From the NCBI RefSeq assembly GCF_001039355.2, contig NW_019775771.1, forward strand, positions 62,001 through 126,000: 64,000 bases of DNA, read 5' to 3'. The position numbers and the translations under genes are program-made. The notes under the pieces were generated by a model. It was not told the DNA's origin and did no database searches. It saw nothing but the letters and a program-made list of their open reading frames with translations. Shown one piece after another: positions 49,589 through 62,074 of the stretch; within the stretch, counting starts at the first letter, position 1; every line of letters starts with the position of its first letter. The stretch is from Lingula anatina (lineage: Eukaryota; Brachiopoda; Lingulata; Lingulida; Lingulidae).

Positions 49589-52500
49589 ATGGATTTCTTC
49601 ATCCTACCGTCTTGGTTAGTTGTCGTGGTGGTTGTGGCCGTCCTGACCATCATCTATCTACACTACAGCAAGGACAACAGGCGGAAGTTTGGCCTTCCAG
49701 GACCACCTCCATTGCCAGTGTTTGGGAACATAATAGACATGTTCAAGTACGGCCTATGTGACTTAGATCGCCATTTTATTAAGATGTACGGCAAGGTGTT
49801 CGCGCTGTCTACAGGTGTTTTTGGGCACTTTTTAGGGGACATTGTGATCGCAGACACGGAAATGTTAAAAGAGGTGATGGTGAAACAAGCAAGCATCTTC
49901 TCGGATCGTAATGCAGATCCGGACACACTTGTGACACCATTCGATCAGTCGGTGTTTTCAGTGAGAGGTGAACATTGGAAACAGGCAAGTCAAATAAATC
50001 CTCTTTTTTCACCCGTAGCCGTCTCATTTTGTTTACACAGTTTTATCACGCGCGGCAAGGTCGATCAATGACGTTTGATATAAGGGATTACAGACGACAA
50101 TAGTAATAGGAGGCACTACTTGTTGAGGATCTGTCGTGCCTCCGGTGTCACGTGTACGGTCCGTTCTGCGTGAACCACCGTCCTGACCAATTATACAGGT
50201 ACACGCAGCAGACGCATGTATGAGCCGTTGTTATTCACCTGGGCTGTTATATTCAGCTAGTTCATTTCCTACCTCATTATATTTACTATAATGGGGGTAT
50301 TTCTAGGTAAAATACATGTGTTAATTGATAATTTTGATAGAGAATCGGCGAGAAATTACAGTTCGGTGCATCGATGAACCTACCGTGGACGGGTCGCCGT
50401 TATTCAGTTGTTGGCCTACTGTACATGTATTTATGTATTGATTTGACTGGCTAGTGTGTTGATTTGGCCACCTGATGGAAATCGCAGTAGAGATGAACAA
50501 CTATAAGATATTAATACTTCTCAGGATGATGTTTGAATGTACAGTATGTTCTCAACAGAGCATGTTTATTAAGTCTAAGGGCGTATTCCCATAGATTTTA
50601 GATCGATCTATCCCCGTGGGAAGTCTAACTAGATTACTGTCACGTAATCCGGCTTAAATGTCCATGCCGCCTTCTACAAGCTGTAAGGAGGTAATTAACT
50701 TTCGTGCCCGATCGGCTGACAGCTATTTAGCGTTAACCCCCAGGGAGTTAGGTCGATCTAGTTTGGATCGATCTACTCTCTGGGAATGGGGTCTAAGAAT
50801 GTATTGCTGACTCGATAGAGACGGACTGTACATGCCTGCGCTTTGTGCGCATGAACAGAACGGACGGTTCACGCTCCGAACGATTCATGCCACACCGGAC
50901 TCCAACTACTGTATCTAGGCTTATCAGGTTTCTACCCATTTTGACATTCCATGCTGCTGCGCAACTACAATGTAAGAACACTGCTACTGGAACTGACCCG
51001 TGACGATACATTTCTAAGACCCCATTCCCATAGATTTTAGATCGATCTATCCCTGTGGGGAGTCTCATTAGATTACTGTCAGCTTAGCCGGCTTAAGCGT
51101 CTGTTCCGCCTACAAAAAGCTGTAAGGGGGTAATTAACTATGGTGCGCGCTCGGCTGACTGCAATTTAGCGTGAACCCCCAGGGAGTTAGGTCGATCTAA
51201 ATCCCTGGATCGATCTAAATCTCTGGGAATGCACCCTTAGAACAGCTGTTATGTTCGTCATTGAACATAGGGATGGCAGGGAAAATAATAACCCACAACA
51301 AGCATGGATTTCTCATCTAGTTTAATGGCTGAACAACAACGCGTCTCGCGAGATTACATCATGTGTTAGTCATGTATAAATACGAATACACTACAGTTCT
51401 GCCTCATGGACAATGTTTTGACAATCTAGGACAGGTTTAAAAAGAAAATCTTCAAGGTCAAACTTGGTTATTGAATTAACGAAAACGAATTATGTGTCAT
51501 GTAAAATAACAAAGACAGAGGTTTTCAACCAGTCTTTCAGATTTTTGTTACCAATCTTTCCCTTTTGTTCCCCATTCAGTCAATGTACGGAGGCCAAGTT
51601 CTACTGCATACACTGTGTATACAATTCGTATTTCCCATATTGAACGCAACAGTGTCCCAAAATTCTATCACTTTGCCTACTTCACTTAAAGGGATAATAA
51701 CTCTTCGTGTTGGCCAAAAAATGAATTTTCCTGGAGTAAAGAACAATTTTCCCGTACTTACAAATAGTTAATGAATGCATTTTTACATTCAAAGTTAGTC
51801 CCTGTTTTTTTTTTTTAAAGTTTGGTTTTTTGTTAAAATCTGTTAAGAGATTATAACAGAGTATAGCCATCAATGGAGGTCACGTGGTCTGAAGACAAGC
51901 TCAGATATCAGAATACATAGCTTTGACTGCTGTTTTTGTCGTAAAACAGAATATATTTCTATGAGTTATTCACAATGTTTTTATTGTGAAATATAGACCT
52001 CATACGAAGAGTTATTATCCCTTTAAACATTACTCTGTGTGGAGAAATCCTAAAATTAAAAATTTTAGTGTCTTCTTGCCTAGCTTATTAACTTATAATG
52101 TTGATGTAGCAAGACGATGTAGCAAGCTTCAAGTTTCTTTTCTTTAGTGGGTTATCATGAAAAACACGTGGGGCCATTTTGAATTATTTTTGAAAATGGC
52201 GTCTGAAAAAATGACAGGTGTATCTTATGACTTGGTGTCGCTAAAACTCGAATGGCTTTTTATCTAAATGAGACAGATCAAACATTTTTACGTTTTTTTT
52301 CATACACAGATATGTAGCTATGATATTTGTGTATCTATTAGAAAAAATAGGCCTATAGAGCATGATTGTTTTGACTTAACTTTTCAAACAAAACAATCAT
52401 GCATATTATACTCAAAGAGTAATTTTTTACTCAGATTTAATATCAATGAAATTTACCTAACCCAAAAACCTACTGTTATCGTTCTAGATGCGAAGCACGT

Positions 52501-53639
52501 TAACTCCAACATTCAGTTCTGGAAAACTGCGACGCATGGAGGCAATGATTCTGAAGTGCGCCAACACCCTGATCAAGAACCTGAAGAAGAAAGCCGAAGC
52601 TAAAGAGAGTTTTGACAACTCAGTCTGGGGCTGCTACACGATGGACGTGATATGTGCTACAGCTTTTGGGATCGAGGTTGACTCATTGAATAACCCTAAC
52701 CACCCGTATGTTACAAATGCCGAACGTGCTAATAGTTTTAAAGTGACAGATCCCGCAGTGCTTGGCATTTTATTTTTTCCACGATTGATGAAAAAACTAC
52801 AACACATTCTACGCTACGTTCCCGGATTCCGTGGGGTATTAATGTCTTTCCTGTTTTTTGGCAACGAAACAAAAGGGCTACTGAAAGAGAGAGAACATGC
52901 CCAAGAGGGACACTACAACGATTTTCTACAGTTGATGCTCACCGCCCATACCATGTCAGCAACCGAAGTTGGGGACGACGAAAAGGAGGTTCAAAAATGG
53001 AAGAAAAAATCTCTAACGACGGAGGAAATTGCCGGTAACGGGTTGTTATTCTTTAGTGCAGGGCATGGCACCGCAAGTGATACCTTAGGGTTTACGACAT
53101 ATCTCCTAGCGGCCCACCCCGGCGTCCAGCAACGACTCATCGAGGAGATTGATGACGTTCTTCAAGGCACAGAACCCAGCTACGACAACGTGTCAAAGTT
53201 GACCTATCTAGAGCAGGTCTTAAACGAGGCAATGAGGCTGTATCCCGTAGGGTTTCGCATGGATCGAGTCCCGAACCAAGACACCACAGTAAACGGGTTA
53301 TTCATCCCCAAGGGGACGTGCGTGATTATTCCGATCTACGCTATCCACATGGATCCTGAAAAGTATCCAGACCCGGAGAAATTCGACCCAGAGCGATTCA
53401 CGCCGGAGGCCAAAGCAAAACGGAACCCTTACTGGTACATGCCCTTCGGAATGGGCCCCCGCAACTGTATTGGTATGCGTCTGGCCCTGCTCGAGATGAA
53501 GATTATCCTTGTGAAGGTCCTGCAGAACTTCACTTTGAAGACATGCGCGGAGACGCAAATCCCACTGGTTCTCTCTACATCAAAACCAATGAAACCCGAA
53601 AAGCCAATAGTATTGAAAGTTGAGGGTAGAAATGCGTAA
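49589..53639 (+). CDS. Cytochrome P450, CYP3 clan, copy IV
   Basis: Exons 49589-49984 and 52488-53639 encode 515 aa, intact. It differs from copy III at about five residues: G-to-D in KYGLCDLDRH, then E-to-G, Q-to-H, D-to-G and N-to-K in exon 2. The 2503-bp intron starts GCAAGT, ends AG and carries the same three MITEs at the same positions. All P450 landmark motifs are present, and the I-helix is AGHGTAS. This is the product of a recent duplication of unit III. AHPGVQQ in place of AHPDVQQ is specific to this copy. Confidence 0.92.
50580..50791 (+). mobile_element. MITE family B, copy 5 (P450 IV intron)
   Basis: Orthologous to copy 3, with the same TCTAAG flanks, so it predates the III/IV duplication. 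Confidence 0.8.
51020..51236 (+). mobile_element. MITE family B, copy 6 (P450 IV intron)
   Basis: Orthologous to copy 4 at the same intron position, with ends CCCATTCCCATAG and CTCTGGGAATG. Confidence 0.75.
51686..52026 (+). mobile_element. MITE family A, copy 4 (P450 IV intron)
   Basis: A 341-bp copy orthologous to copy 3 but without the 52-bp internal duplication. TTAA and the inverted repeats are intact at both ends. Confidence 0.85.
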
Positions 53640-54710
53640 ATTGAATGCCATGTTTTCCAATAGGCCTAAAGTTAGTTTATTTTCATCCGGAGGCACTCTA
53701 TACAGGATTTCCAAGCCAAAATGAATTTCTTTGAGAAAAAAAAAACAAATTTCTCATAATCATGCTTGACTCGTACTTGTAATTTGATAAGTTAGCTGTA
53801 AATGATTGGCCCTTCCTTTAGAATGGTATCTTTCAGACCTTCCCCGGGCATGGCCTAGTTTTCACTTCCCTCCACTTCATACCACAGGAAAATAGCGCAG
53901 TGCTAAATTGCAGCCCTGTGTTGTGTATAATACACACGTTGCGAGCTGCCAAAGTACCTGACAATAATTAGATGACATATCAGGCACTAGGTATGCTTAA
54001 AAAAAGATTTACGGATTTTTATCGTACTTACTGTCTTAAATGTGGACGTGCAGATTTTTCAAGATCAGACTGACTGTAGGGAAAATTCAATTTCGTGCAG
54101 TGTACCTTTAAGTTTAAACACGTATTTTCCATATCATATTAAAGTGCTCCTTTGAAATGCTGAGTGAAAGTTGATTTTAAAGCATCGCATTTGAGTTAAT
54201 ACCGGAAATGGATTTTTATTTTAAATTATTTAATTTTGTTAAAGGGACCTTGGAATAGACAGTTGCTTATTTGTTAAAGAATTGTGTTTATTATTCTAAA
54301 TGGAAAAGAATGGAAAGGACAGGGTATTTAATATATGCTGATTGATCATCGTGAGAAAAACCAGTTTTATTACACGGAGACGATTCCTCACTAAAATTTA
54401 TACATTTACTTAAATTTGAAAATGCAATTGGGTTTTCAAAAATAACTGAAAGCAACATTGAAAAAACTATGTACCAAGAAGAGTTGGCAAAATTGCCATA
54501 TTCATCCCACATGTAATTGTTTTTGTGTAGAATCTATTGTCATTACTCAGCTTTGGAAATTCCTATATAACCAAGAGTGGCATATATTCGGACAGAGAAT
54601 TGCATATATTTTACCTTCTTGAATAGATGTCAGTTGGCTAATATTTTATCCTAGCAGATATGTTTATTTAGTATGTTATGAAGTAAAATTCATGCTCTGG
54701 ATTTTGATAA

Positions 54711-54743
<33 letters not shown>

Positions 54744-55157
54744 ATACAAACTCGCATATGGTTGTTCTTCACTCTTGATTAAAATGTTTGTTCCAACTTT
54801 ATTCTTTTATAAATGATTGTATGGCAGCTTTAAACCGTTCTGAATAGTGTTTTTTTTTAATTCCATATACCGAATTTTACATGACTTACTGTTAAAAAAG
54901 CCAAAACACCGGTGAGGATATCCATATCTTATACCATTAGTTCAAATTAACAACATTCGGCCATGTATCCCTTCATATATGGTTTTCTCACAGTGATTTC
55001 CAGCGAAGTAAAAAACAGACATAAAATTAGGAGACCACCGGTAGTCACCAAATGTATAAATAATTAGCATCAGAACGTGTTCAAAAGTATTTAAAATGAC
55101 GCTTAGGTGGGGATTGACCTCTATCCTTTTCCAGATACGCCATAGATCAAACTTGAA
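53640..55157 (+). other. P450 unit IV 3' flank
   Basis: Near-identical to the flank after copy III, with a (TA)n microsatellite at about 54713-54741. The block at 55092-55160 is the form related to the array segment. No gene is seen. Confidence 0.6.
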
Positions 55158-56052
55158 TTGAGTCAATTGCTATCCCAGTGTCACGACACTGAGGGTCCGC
55201 CTGACAGAGAGACCGACCTCCATATAGTTATAATGGTTAGGGTTAGTTTGACCCAAGTAGGTCAAAATCTAGGGCGAGGCTCACCTGTACAAATGAATGG
55301 GAAGCGGACTCTCTGTCATGGGAGACTTCCAGGTAGATGGCATTGCTTCTCAAGACTGCCCTTTCATCTCAGAGTGCTGTCTTCTCGCTGGGATTGTCAG
55401 CAAAATGGGGATTGACAGAAAAATAAAGTGTTCTGTCGGCGGAAGTGTTCGCCAAATATGTTCTCTTTCTCAAAATTCACATGGTTGCAATTGCTTGAAT
55501 GGAAAACACACCAGCTTTAGCACATTTGAATGTTTTTTAATGTTTCCCTCTTTTCAGGGGCTTGCTAAAACTGAAATCGTCATTCTGTGCTCTTTCACGT
55601 CGTAGGTGATACCAAACTAAATCTCATCTCAGAAGAAAGTCATAGTGAAAAAAGGAATCTATGTGGGAACGCTCCGTGTTGGATTCTCAACCAAGGTGTC
55701 GTGTGCATCATCTACTTCAACGTTCAATGATAATACAATGTTCGGGGAAAAGCATTGTGCGGGATGAAATTCATTTTTTATGGCTCAAGGGCTATCGATT
55801 GGAATTTCGGACATTTACATGTGCATTCAAACTGGCCCTCTTCATGACAAGGCAGAAAATTTGCATTTGATCTCGAGTTTTCCAACGAAGCTTCCGCGGT
55901 TCCGCGGTAACTCCGATGACTGGGACGCACCTAGGGACACATTCGCTGGTTCGAGTACTAGAATGTCCACCTCCATTTTTGTTGCAGGAAATCATTTCTA
56001 AACTTTTTCTTTGGTTACTATAAGAGGAAACTCGTACCCACGGAGGGTGGGC

Positions 56053-56159
56053 GGGTCACTCACGGCGCAATCGGTAGCGTGCAAGGCTGTTAAAAAAGAT
56101 GCAAACCAATCATCTACCATGGTAATGAGTCACGAGTAGTCACGAGTTCGAATCCCGGA
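56053..56159 (+). repeat. tRNA-Asn-like segment, copy 2
   Basis: Has the A-box region GGCGCAATCGG, the anticodon-loop region GGCTGTTAA and the B box AGTTCGAATCC, with the same spacing as copy 1. Confidence 0.65.
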
Positions 56160-57588
56160 TGTGGCATGTAACCTTCCCCTCGGATACAAGCTGGTCACTT
56201 GATCGGGAAGGCGCGAAAACGAATGCACGCTCTCGTCGGTCCCGGCAAATTACCTTTTGCATTAAAAACCGGTATAGTTTCGCATAAGAGATCGATTTGA
56301 CAACAACTTTTGCTGGTCCTTATCAAAATGTCTGCCTCGTCGATAACACTTCCTTACTCTTCATTTAGAGGATCTTAAAATGATGCCTAGGCGGGGATGG
56401 TCATTGATCACTATAATTTACCAGCTACGCAACGGATCAAACTTGAATTGATTCATTATAGCTAACCCGCCATGGTGCCATGCACGTCATACTGCCCTTT
56501 CATCTCAGAGTGCTGTCTTCTCGCTGGGATTGTCAGCAAAATAATTAATTTTTTTTTTCGAAAGTCACGTCACCGCCTTTGCTTTTCTCAATCTTACATT
56601 TTGTTGTTTTTTGTAAGGCCATCCCCTCCTCTTAGGGCCTTGCATCTGAAGACTGTTCATATTGTCCTACAGTACCCTGGGCAACTCCACAGTGGCCATT
56701 AGTAATGTCAAAGACTACTCAATTCCAAAGCTGCCAAAGTGTGAACCCCTTTAGCTCTCGTCGTGCTCGGTAACTTCACAGGTGAAGTCAGACGTAATCT
56801 CACTGCAAACCAAGATGAAAATGAAAGCATCAGAAATCATCTGGCCAGTTACGTTCCGGGCAGTCTTATCAATAAAAGCGATCAAACTTGATATTGTTTC
56901 GGTAGCTTTCCCGCTTTAGCACCACGTCATACCGCATGTAAACTGCGTTAAGCAGAAAAATAAAGTGTTCTGTCGGCGGAAGTGTTCGCCAAATATGTTC
57001 TCTTTCTCAAAATTCACATGGTTGCAATTGCTTGAATGGAAAACGCACCAGCTTTAGCACATTTGAACGTTTTTTAATGTTTCCCCCTTTTCAGGGGCTT
57101 GCTAAAACTGAAATCGTCACTCTGTGCTCTTTCACGTCGTAGGTGATACCAAACTAAATCTCATCTCAGAACAAAGTCATAGTGAAAAAAGGAATCTATG
57201 TGGGAACGCTCCGTGTTGGATTCTCAACCAAGGTGTCGTGTACATCATCTACTTCAACGTTCAATGATAATACAATGTTCGGGGAAAAGCGTTGTGCGGG
57301 ATGAAATTAATTTTTTATGGCTCAAGGGCTATCGATTGGAATTTCGGACATCTACATGTGCATTCAAACTGGCCCTCTTCATGACAAGGCAGAAAATTTG
57401 CATTTGATCTCTAATTTTCCAACGAAGCTTCCGCGGTTCCGTGGTAACTCCGATGACTGGGACGCAGCTAGGGACACATTCGTAGGTTCGAGTACTAGAA
57501 TGTCCACCTCCATTTTTGTTGCAGGAAATCATTTCTAAACTTTTTCTTTGGTTACTATTAGAGGAAACTCGTACCCATGGGTTTGGGC

Positions 57589-57695
57589 GGGTCACTCACG
57601 GCGCAATCGGTAGCGTGCAAGACTGTTAAAAAAGATGCAAACCAATCATCTACTAGGGTAACAAGTCACGAGTAGTCACGAGTTCGAATCCCAGA
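57589..57695 (+). repeat. tRNA-Asn-like segment, copy 3
   Basis: Same organisation, with GACTGTTAA in the anticodon-loop region and AGTTCGAATCC then CAGATAAGG after the B box. Confidence 0.6.
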
Positions 57696-58879
57696 TAAGG
57701 CATGTAACCTTCTCCTCGGATACGAGCTGGTCACGTGATCGGGAAGGCGCGAAAACGAATGCACGCTCTCGTCGGTCCCGGCAAATTACCTTTTGCATTG
57801 AAAACCGGTATAGTTTCGCATAAGAGATCGATTTGACAACAACTTTTGCTGGTCCTTATCAAAATGTCTGCCTCGTCGATAACACTTCCTTACTCTTCAT
57901 TTAGAGGATCTTAAAATGATGCCTAGGCGGGGATGGTCATTGATCACTATAATTTACCAGCTACGCAACAGATCAAACATTAATTGAGTCAGTATAGCTG
58001 ACTCGGCATGGCGCCACGGACGTCATACTACCCTTTCGTCCCAGAGTGGTGTCTTCTCGGTGGGATTACCAGCAAAATAATATTTAAAAAAATGTGTTTT
58101 TCGAAAGTCACGTCACCGCTTTTGCTTTTCTCAATCTTACATTTTGTTGTTTTTTGTAATGCCATCCCCTCCTCTAGGGCCTTGCTTCTCAAGACTGTTC
58201 ATATTGTCCTACAGTATCCGGGGCAACTCCACAGTGGCCATTAAAATGGCAAAGACTGCAAGCAGGAAAAGAAAGTATTCTGTTGGCTGAATTGTTCGCC
58301 AAATATGTTCTCTTTCTCAAAATTCACATGGTTGCAATTGCTTGAATGGAAAATGCACCAGTTTTAACACATTTGAACGTTTTTCAATGATTCCCTCTTT
58401 TCAGGGGCTTGCTTAAACTGAAATCGTCACACTGTGCTCTTTCACGTCGTAGGTGACACCAAACTAAATCTCATCTCAAAACAGTCATAGTGAAAAAAGG
58501 AATCTATGTGGGAAAACTCCGTGTTGGCTTCTCAGCCATCTACTTCAACGTTCAATGATAATACAATTTTCGGGGAAAATCGTTGTGCGGGATGAAATTC
58601 ATTTTTACGGCTCAAGGGCTACAGATTGGAATTTCGGACATTTGCATGTGCATTCAAACTGGCCCTCTTCATGACAAGGCAGAAAGTCTGCATTTGATCT
58701 CGAGTTTTTCGAAGAAGCTTCCGCGGTTCCGTGGTAACTCCGATGACTGGGACGCAGCTAGGGACACATTCGAAGGTTCGAGTACTAGAACGTGCACCTC
58801 CATTTTTGTTGCAGGAAATCATTTTTAAAATTTTGCTTTGGTTTCTATAAGAGGAAACTCGTACCCACGGAGGGTGGGC

Positions 58880-58985
58880 GGGTCACTCACGGCGCAATCG
58901 GTAGCGTGCAAGACTGTTAAAAAAGATGCAAACCAATCATCTACCAGGGAAACAAGTCACGAGTAGTCACGAGTTCGAATCCCAG
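58880..58985 (+). repeat. tRNA-Asn-like segment, copy 4
   Basis: Very close to copy 3, sharing GACTGTTAA and the B box AGTTCGAATCC followed by CAGATAAGG. Confidence 0.6.
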
Positions 58986-59997
58986 ATAAGGCATGTAACC
59001 TTCCCCTCGGATACGAGCTGGTCACGTGATCGGGAAGGCGCGAAAACGAATGCACGCTCTCCTCGGTCCCGGCAAATTACCTTTTGCATTAGAAACCGGT
59101 ATAGTTTCGCATAAGAGATCGATTTGACAACAACTTTTGCTGGTCCTTATCAAAATGTCTGCCTCGTCGATAACACTTCCTTACTCTTCATTTAGAGGAT
59201 CTTAAAATGATGCCTAGGCGGGGATGGTCATTGATCACTATAATTTACCAGCTACGCAACAGATCAAACTTGAATTGAGTCAGTATAGCTGACTCGGCAT
59301 GGCGCCACGGACGTCCTACTGCCCTTTCGTCCCAGAGTGATGTCTTCTCGCTGGGATTGTCAGCAAAATGGGGATTGACAGAAAAATAAAGTGTTCTGTC
59401 GGCGGAATTGTTCGCCAAATATGTTCTCTTTCTCAAAATTCACATGGTTGCAATTGCTTGAATGGAAAACGCACCAGCTTTAGCACATTTGAACGTTTTT
59501 TAATGTTTCCCTCTTTTCAGGGGCTTGCTTAAACTGAAATCGTCACACTGTGCTCTTTCACGTCGTAGGTGATACCAAACTAAATCTCATCTCAGAACAA
59601 AGTCATAGTGAAAAAAGGAATCTATGTGGGAAAACTCCGTGTTGACTTCTCAGCCATCTACTTCAACGTTCAATGATAATACAATTTTCGGGGAAAATCG
59701 TTGTGCGGGATGAAATTCATTTTTACGGTACAAGGGCTACCGATTGGAATTTCGGACATTTGCATGTGCATTCAAACTGGCCCTCTTCATGACAAGGCAG
59801 AAAATCTGCATTTGATCTCGAGTTTTTCGACGAAGCTTCCGCGGTTCCGTGGTAACTCCGATGACTGGGACGCTGCTATGGACACATTCGTAGGTTCGAG
59901 TACTAGAACGTGCACCTCCATTTTTGTTGCAGGAAATCATTTTTAAAATTTTGCTTTGGTTACTATAAGAGGAAACTCGTACCCATGGAGGGTGGGC

Positions 59998-60090
59998 GGG
60001 TTACTCACGGCGCAATCGGTAGCGTGCAAGGCTGTCAAAAAAGATCCAAACCATTCATCTACCATGGTAACGAGTCACGAGTAGTCACGA
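59998..60090 (+). repeat. tRNA-Asn-like segment, copy 5 (B box deleted)
   Basis: The A-box half is present (with GGCTGTCAA), but a deletion right after GTAGTCACGA removes the B box and joins directly to ATGCACGCTCTCG. Confidence 0.6.
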
Positions 60091-61451
60091 TGCACGCTCT
60101 CGTCGGTCCCGGCAAATTACTTTTGCATTAAAAACCGGTATAGTTTCGCAGAAGAGATCGATTTGACAACAACATTTGCTGGTCCTTATCAAAATGTCCG
60201 CCTCGTTGATAACACTTCCTTACTCTTCATTTAAAGGATCTTAAAATGATGCCTAGGCGGGGATGGTCATTGATCACTATAATTTACCAGCTACGCAACA
60301 GATCAAACTTGAATTGAGTCATTATAGCTAACCCGCCATGGTGCCATACACGTCATACTGCCCTTAATCTCAGAGACCTGTCTTCTCGCTGGGATTGTCA
60401 GCAAAATAATTAATTTTTTTTTCGAAAGTCACGTCACCGCTTTTGCTTTTCTCAATCTTACATTTTGTTGTTTTTTGTAATGCCATCCCCTCCTCTAGGG
60501 CCTTGTTTCTCAAGATTGTTCATATTGTCCTACAGTACCCGGGGCAACTCCACTGTGGCCATTAGAAATGGCAAAGACTACTCAATTCCAAAGCTGCCAA
60601 AGTGTGAACCGCTTTAGCTCTCGTCGTGCTCGATAACTTCACAGGTGAAGTCAGACGTAATCTCACTGTAAACCAAAATGAAAATAAAAGCATCAGAAAT
60701 CATCTGGCTAGTTACGTTCCGGGCAGTCTTATCAACAAAAGCGACCAAACTTGATATTATTTCGGTAGCTTTCCCGCTTTAGCACCACGTCATACCGCAT
60801 GTAAACTGCGTTAAGCAGGAAAAGAAAGTATTCTGTCGGCGGAATTGTTCGCCAAATATGTTCTCATTCTCAAAATTCACATGGTTGCAATTGCTTGAAT
60901 GGAAAATGCACCAGTTTTAACACATTTGAACGTTTTTTAATGATTCCCTCTTTTCAGGGGCTTGCTAAAAATGAAATCGTCACTCTGTGCTCTTTCACGT
61001 CGTAGGTGACACCAAACTAAATCTCATCTCAAAACAAAGTCATAGTGAAAAAAGGAATCTATGTGGGAACGCTCCGTGTTGGCTTCTCAACCAAGGTCTC
61101 ATGTACATCATCTACTTCAACGTTCAATGATAATACAATGTTCGGGGAAATGCGTTGTGCGGGATGAAATTATTTTTTTATGGCTCAAGGCTATCGATTA
61201 GAATTTCGGACATTTACATGTGCATTCAAACTGGCCCTCTTCATTACAAGGCAGAAAGTTTGCATTTGATCTCGAGTTTTTCGACGAAGCTTCCGCGGTT
61301 CCGTGGTAACTCCGATGACTGGGACGCAGCTAGGGACACATTCGTAGGTTCGAGTACTAGAACGTGCACCTCCATTTTTGTTGCAGGAAATCATTTCTAA
61401 ACTTTTTCTTTGGTTACTATAAGAGGAAACTCGTACCCACGGAGGGTGGGC

Positions 61452-61559
61452 GGGTCACTCACGGCGCAATCGGTAGCGTGCAAGGCTGTTAAAAAAGATC
61501 CAAACCAATCATCTACCATGGTAACGAGTCACGAGTAGTCACGAGTTCGAATCCCGGAT
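61452..61559 (+). repeat. tRNA-Asn-like segment, copy 6
   Basis: A complete A and B box copy, nearly identical to copy 1 between P450 III and IV. Confidence 0.65.
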
Positions 61560-62039
61560 GAAGCATGTCACCTTCCCCTCGGATACGAGCAGATCATGTG
61601 ATAAGGAAGGCGCGAAAACGAATGCACGCTCTCGTCGGTCCCAGCAAATTACCTTTTGCATTAAAAACCGGCATAGTTTCGCAGAAGAGATCGATTTGAC
61701 AACAACTTTTGCTGGTCCTTATCAAAATGTCTGCCTCGTCGATAACACTTCCTTACTCTTCATTTAGAGGATCTTAAAATGATGCCTAGGCGGGGATGGT
61801 CATTGATCACTATAATTTACCAGCTACGCAACAGATCAAACTTGAATTGAGTCATTATAGCTAACCCGCCATGGTGCCATACACGTCATACTGCCCTTCA
61901 TCTCAGAGACCTGTTTTCTCGCTGGGATTGTCAGCAAAATAATTAATTTTTTTTTCGAAATTCACGTCACCGCTCTTGCTTTTCTCAATCTTACATTTTG
62001 TTGTTTTTTGTAATGCCATCCCCTCCTCTAGGGCCCTAA

Positions 62040-62074
62040 CGAGTCACGAGTAGTCACGAGTTCGAATCCCGGAT
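62040..62074 (+). repeat. tRNA-Asn-like segment, copy 7 (B-box half only)
   Basis: Begins abruptly at CGAGTCACGAG after CTAGGGCC and keeps the B box AGTTCGAATCC; the A-box half is missing. This marks a deletion breakpoint in the array. Confidence 0.6.

Noticed and set aside
58583-61400. Conserved short open frames of 67-81 codons on both strands in every array unit
   Set aside because: The same stretch is open on both strands, starts shift between units, and there is no recognisable domain. Conservation follows from recent tandem copying of DNA and not from coding constraint.
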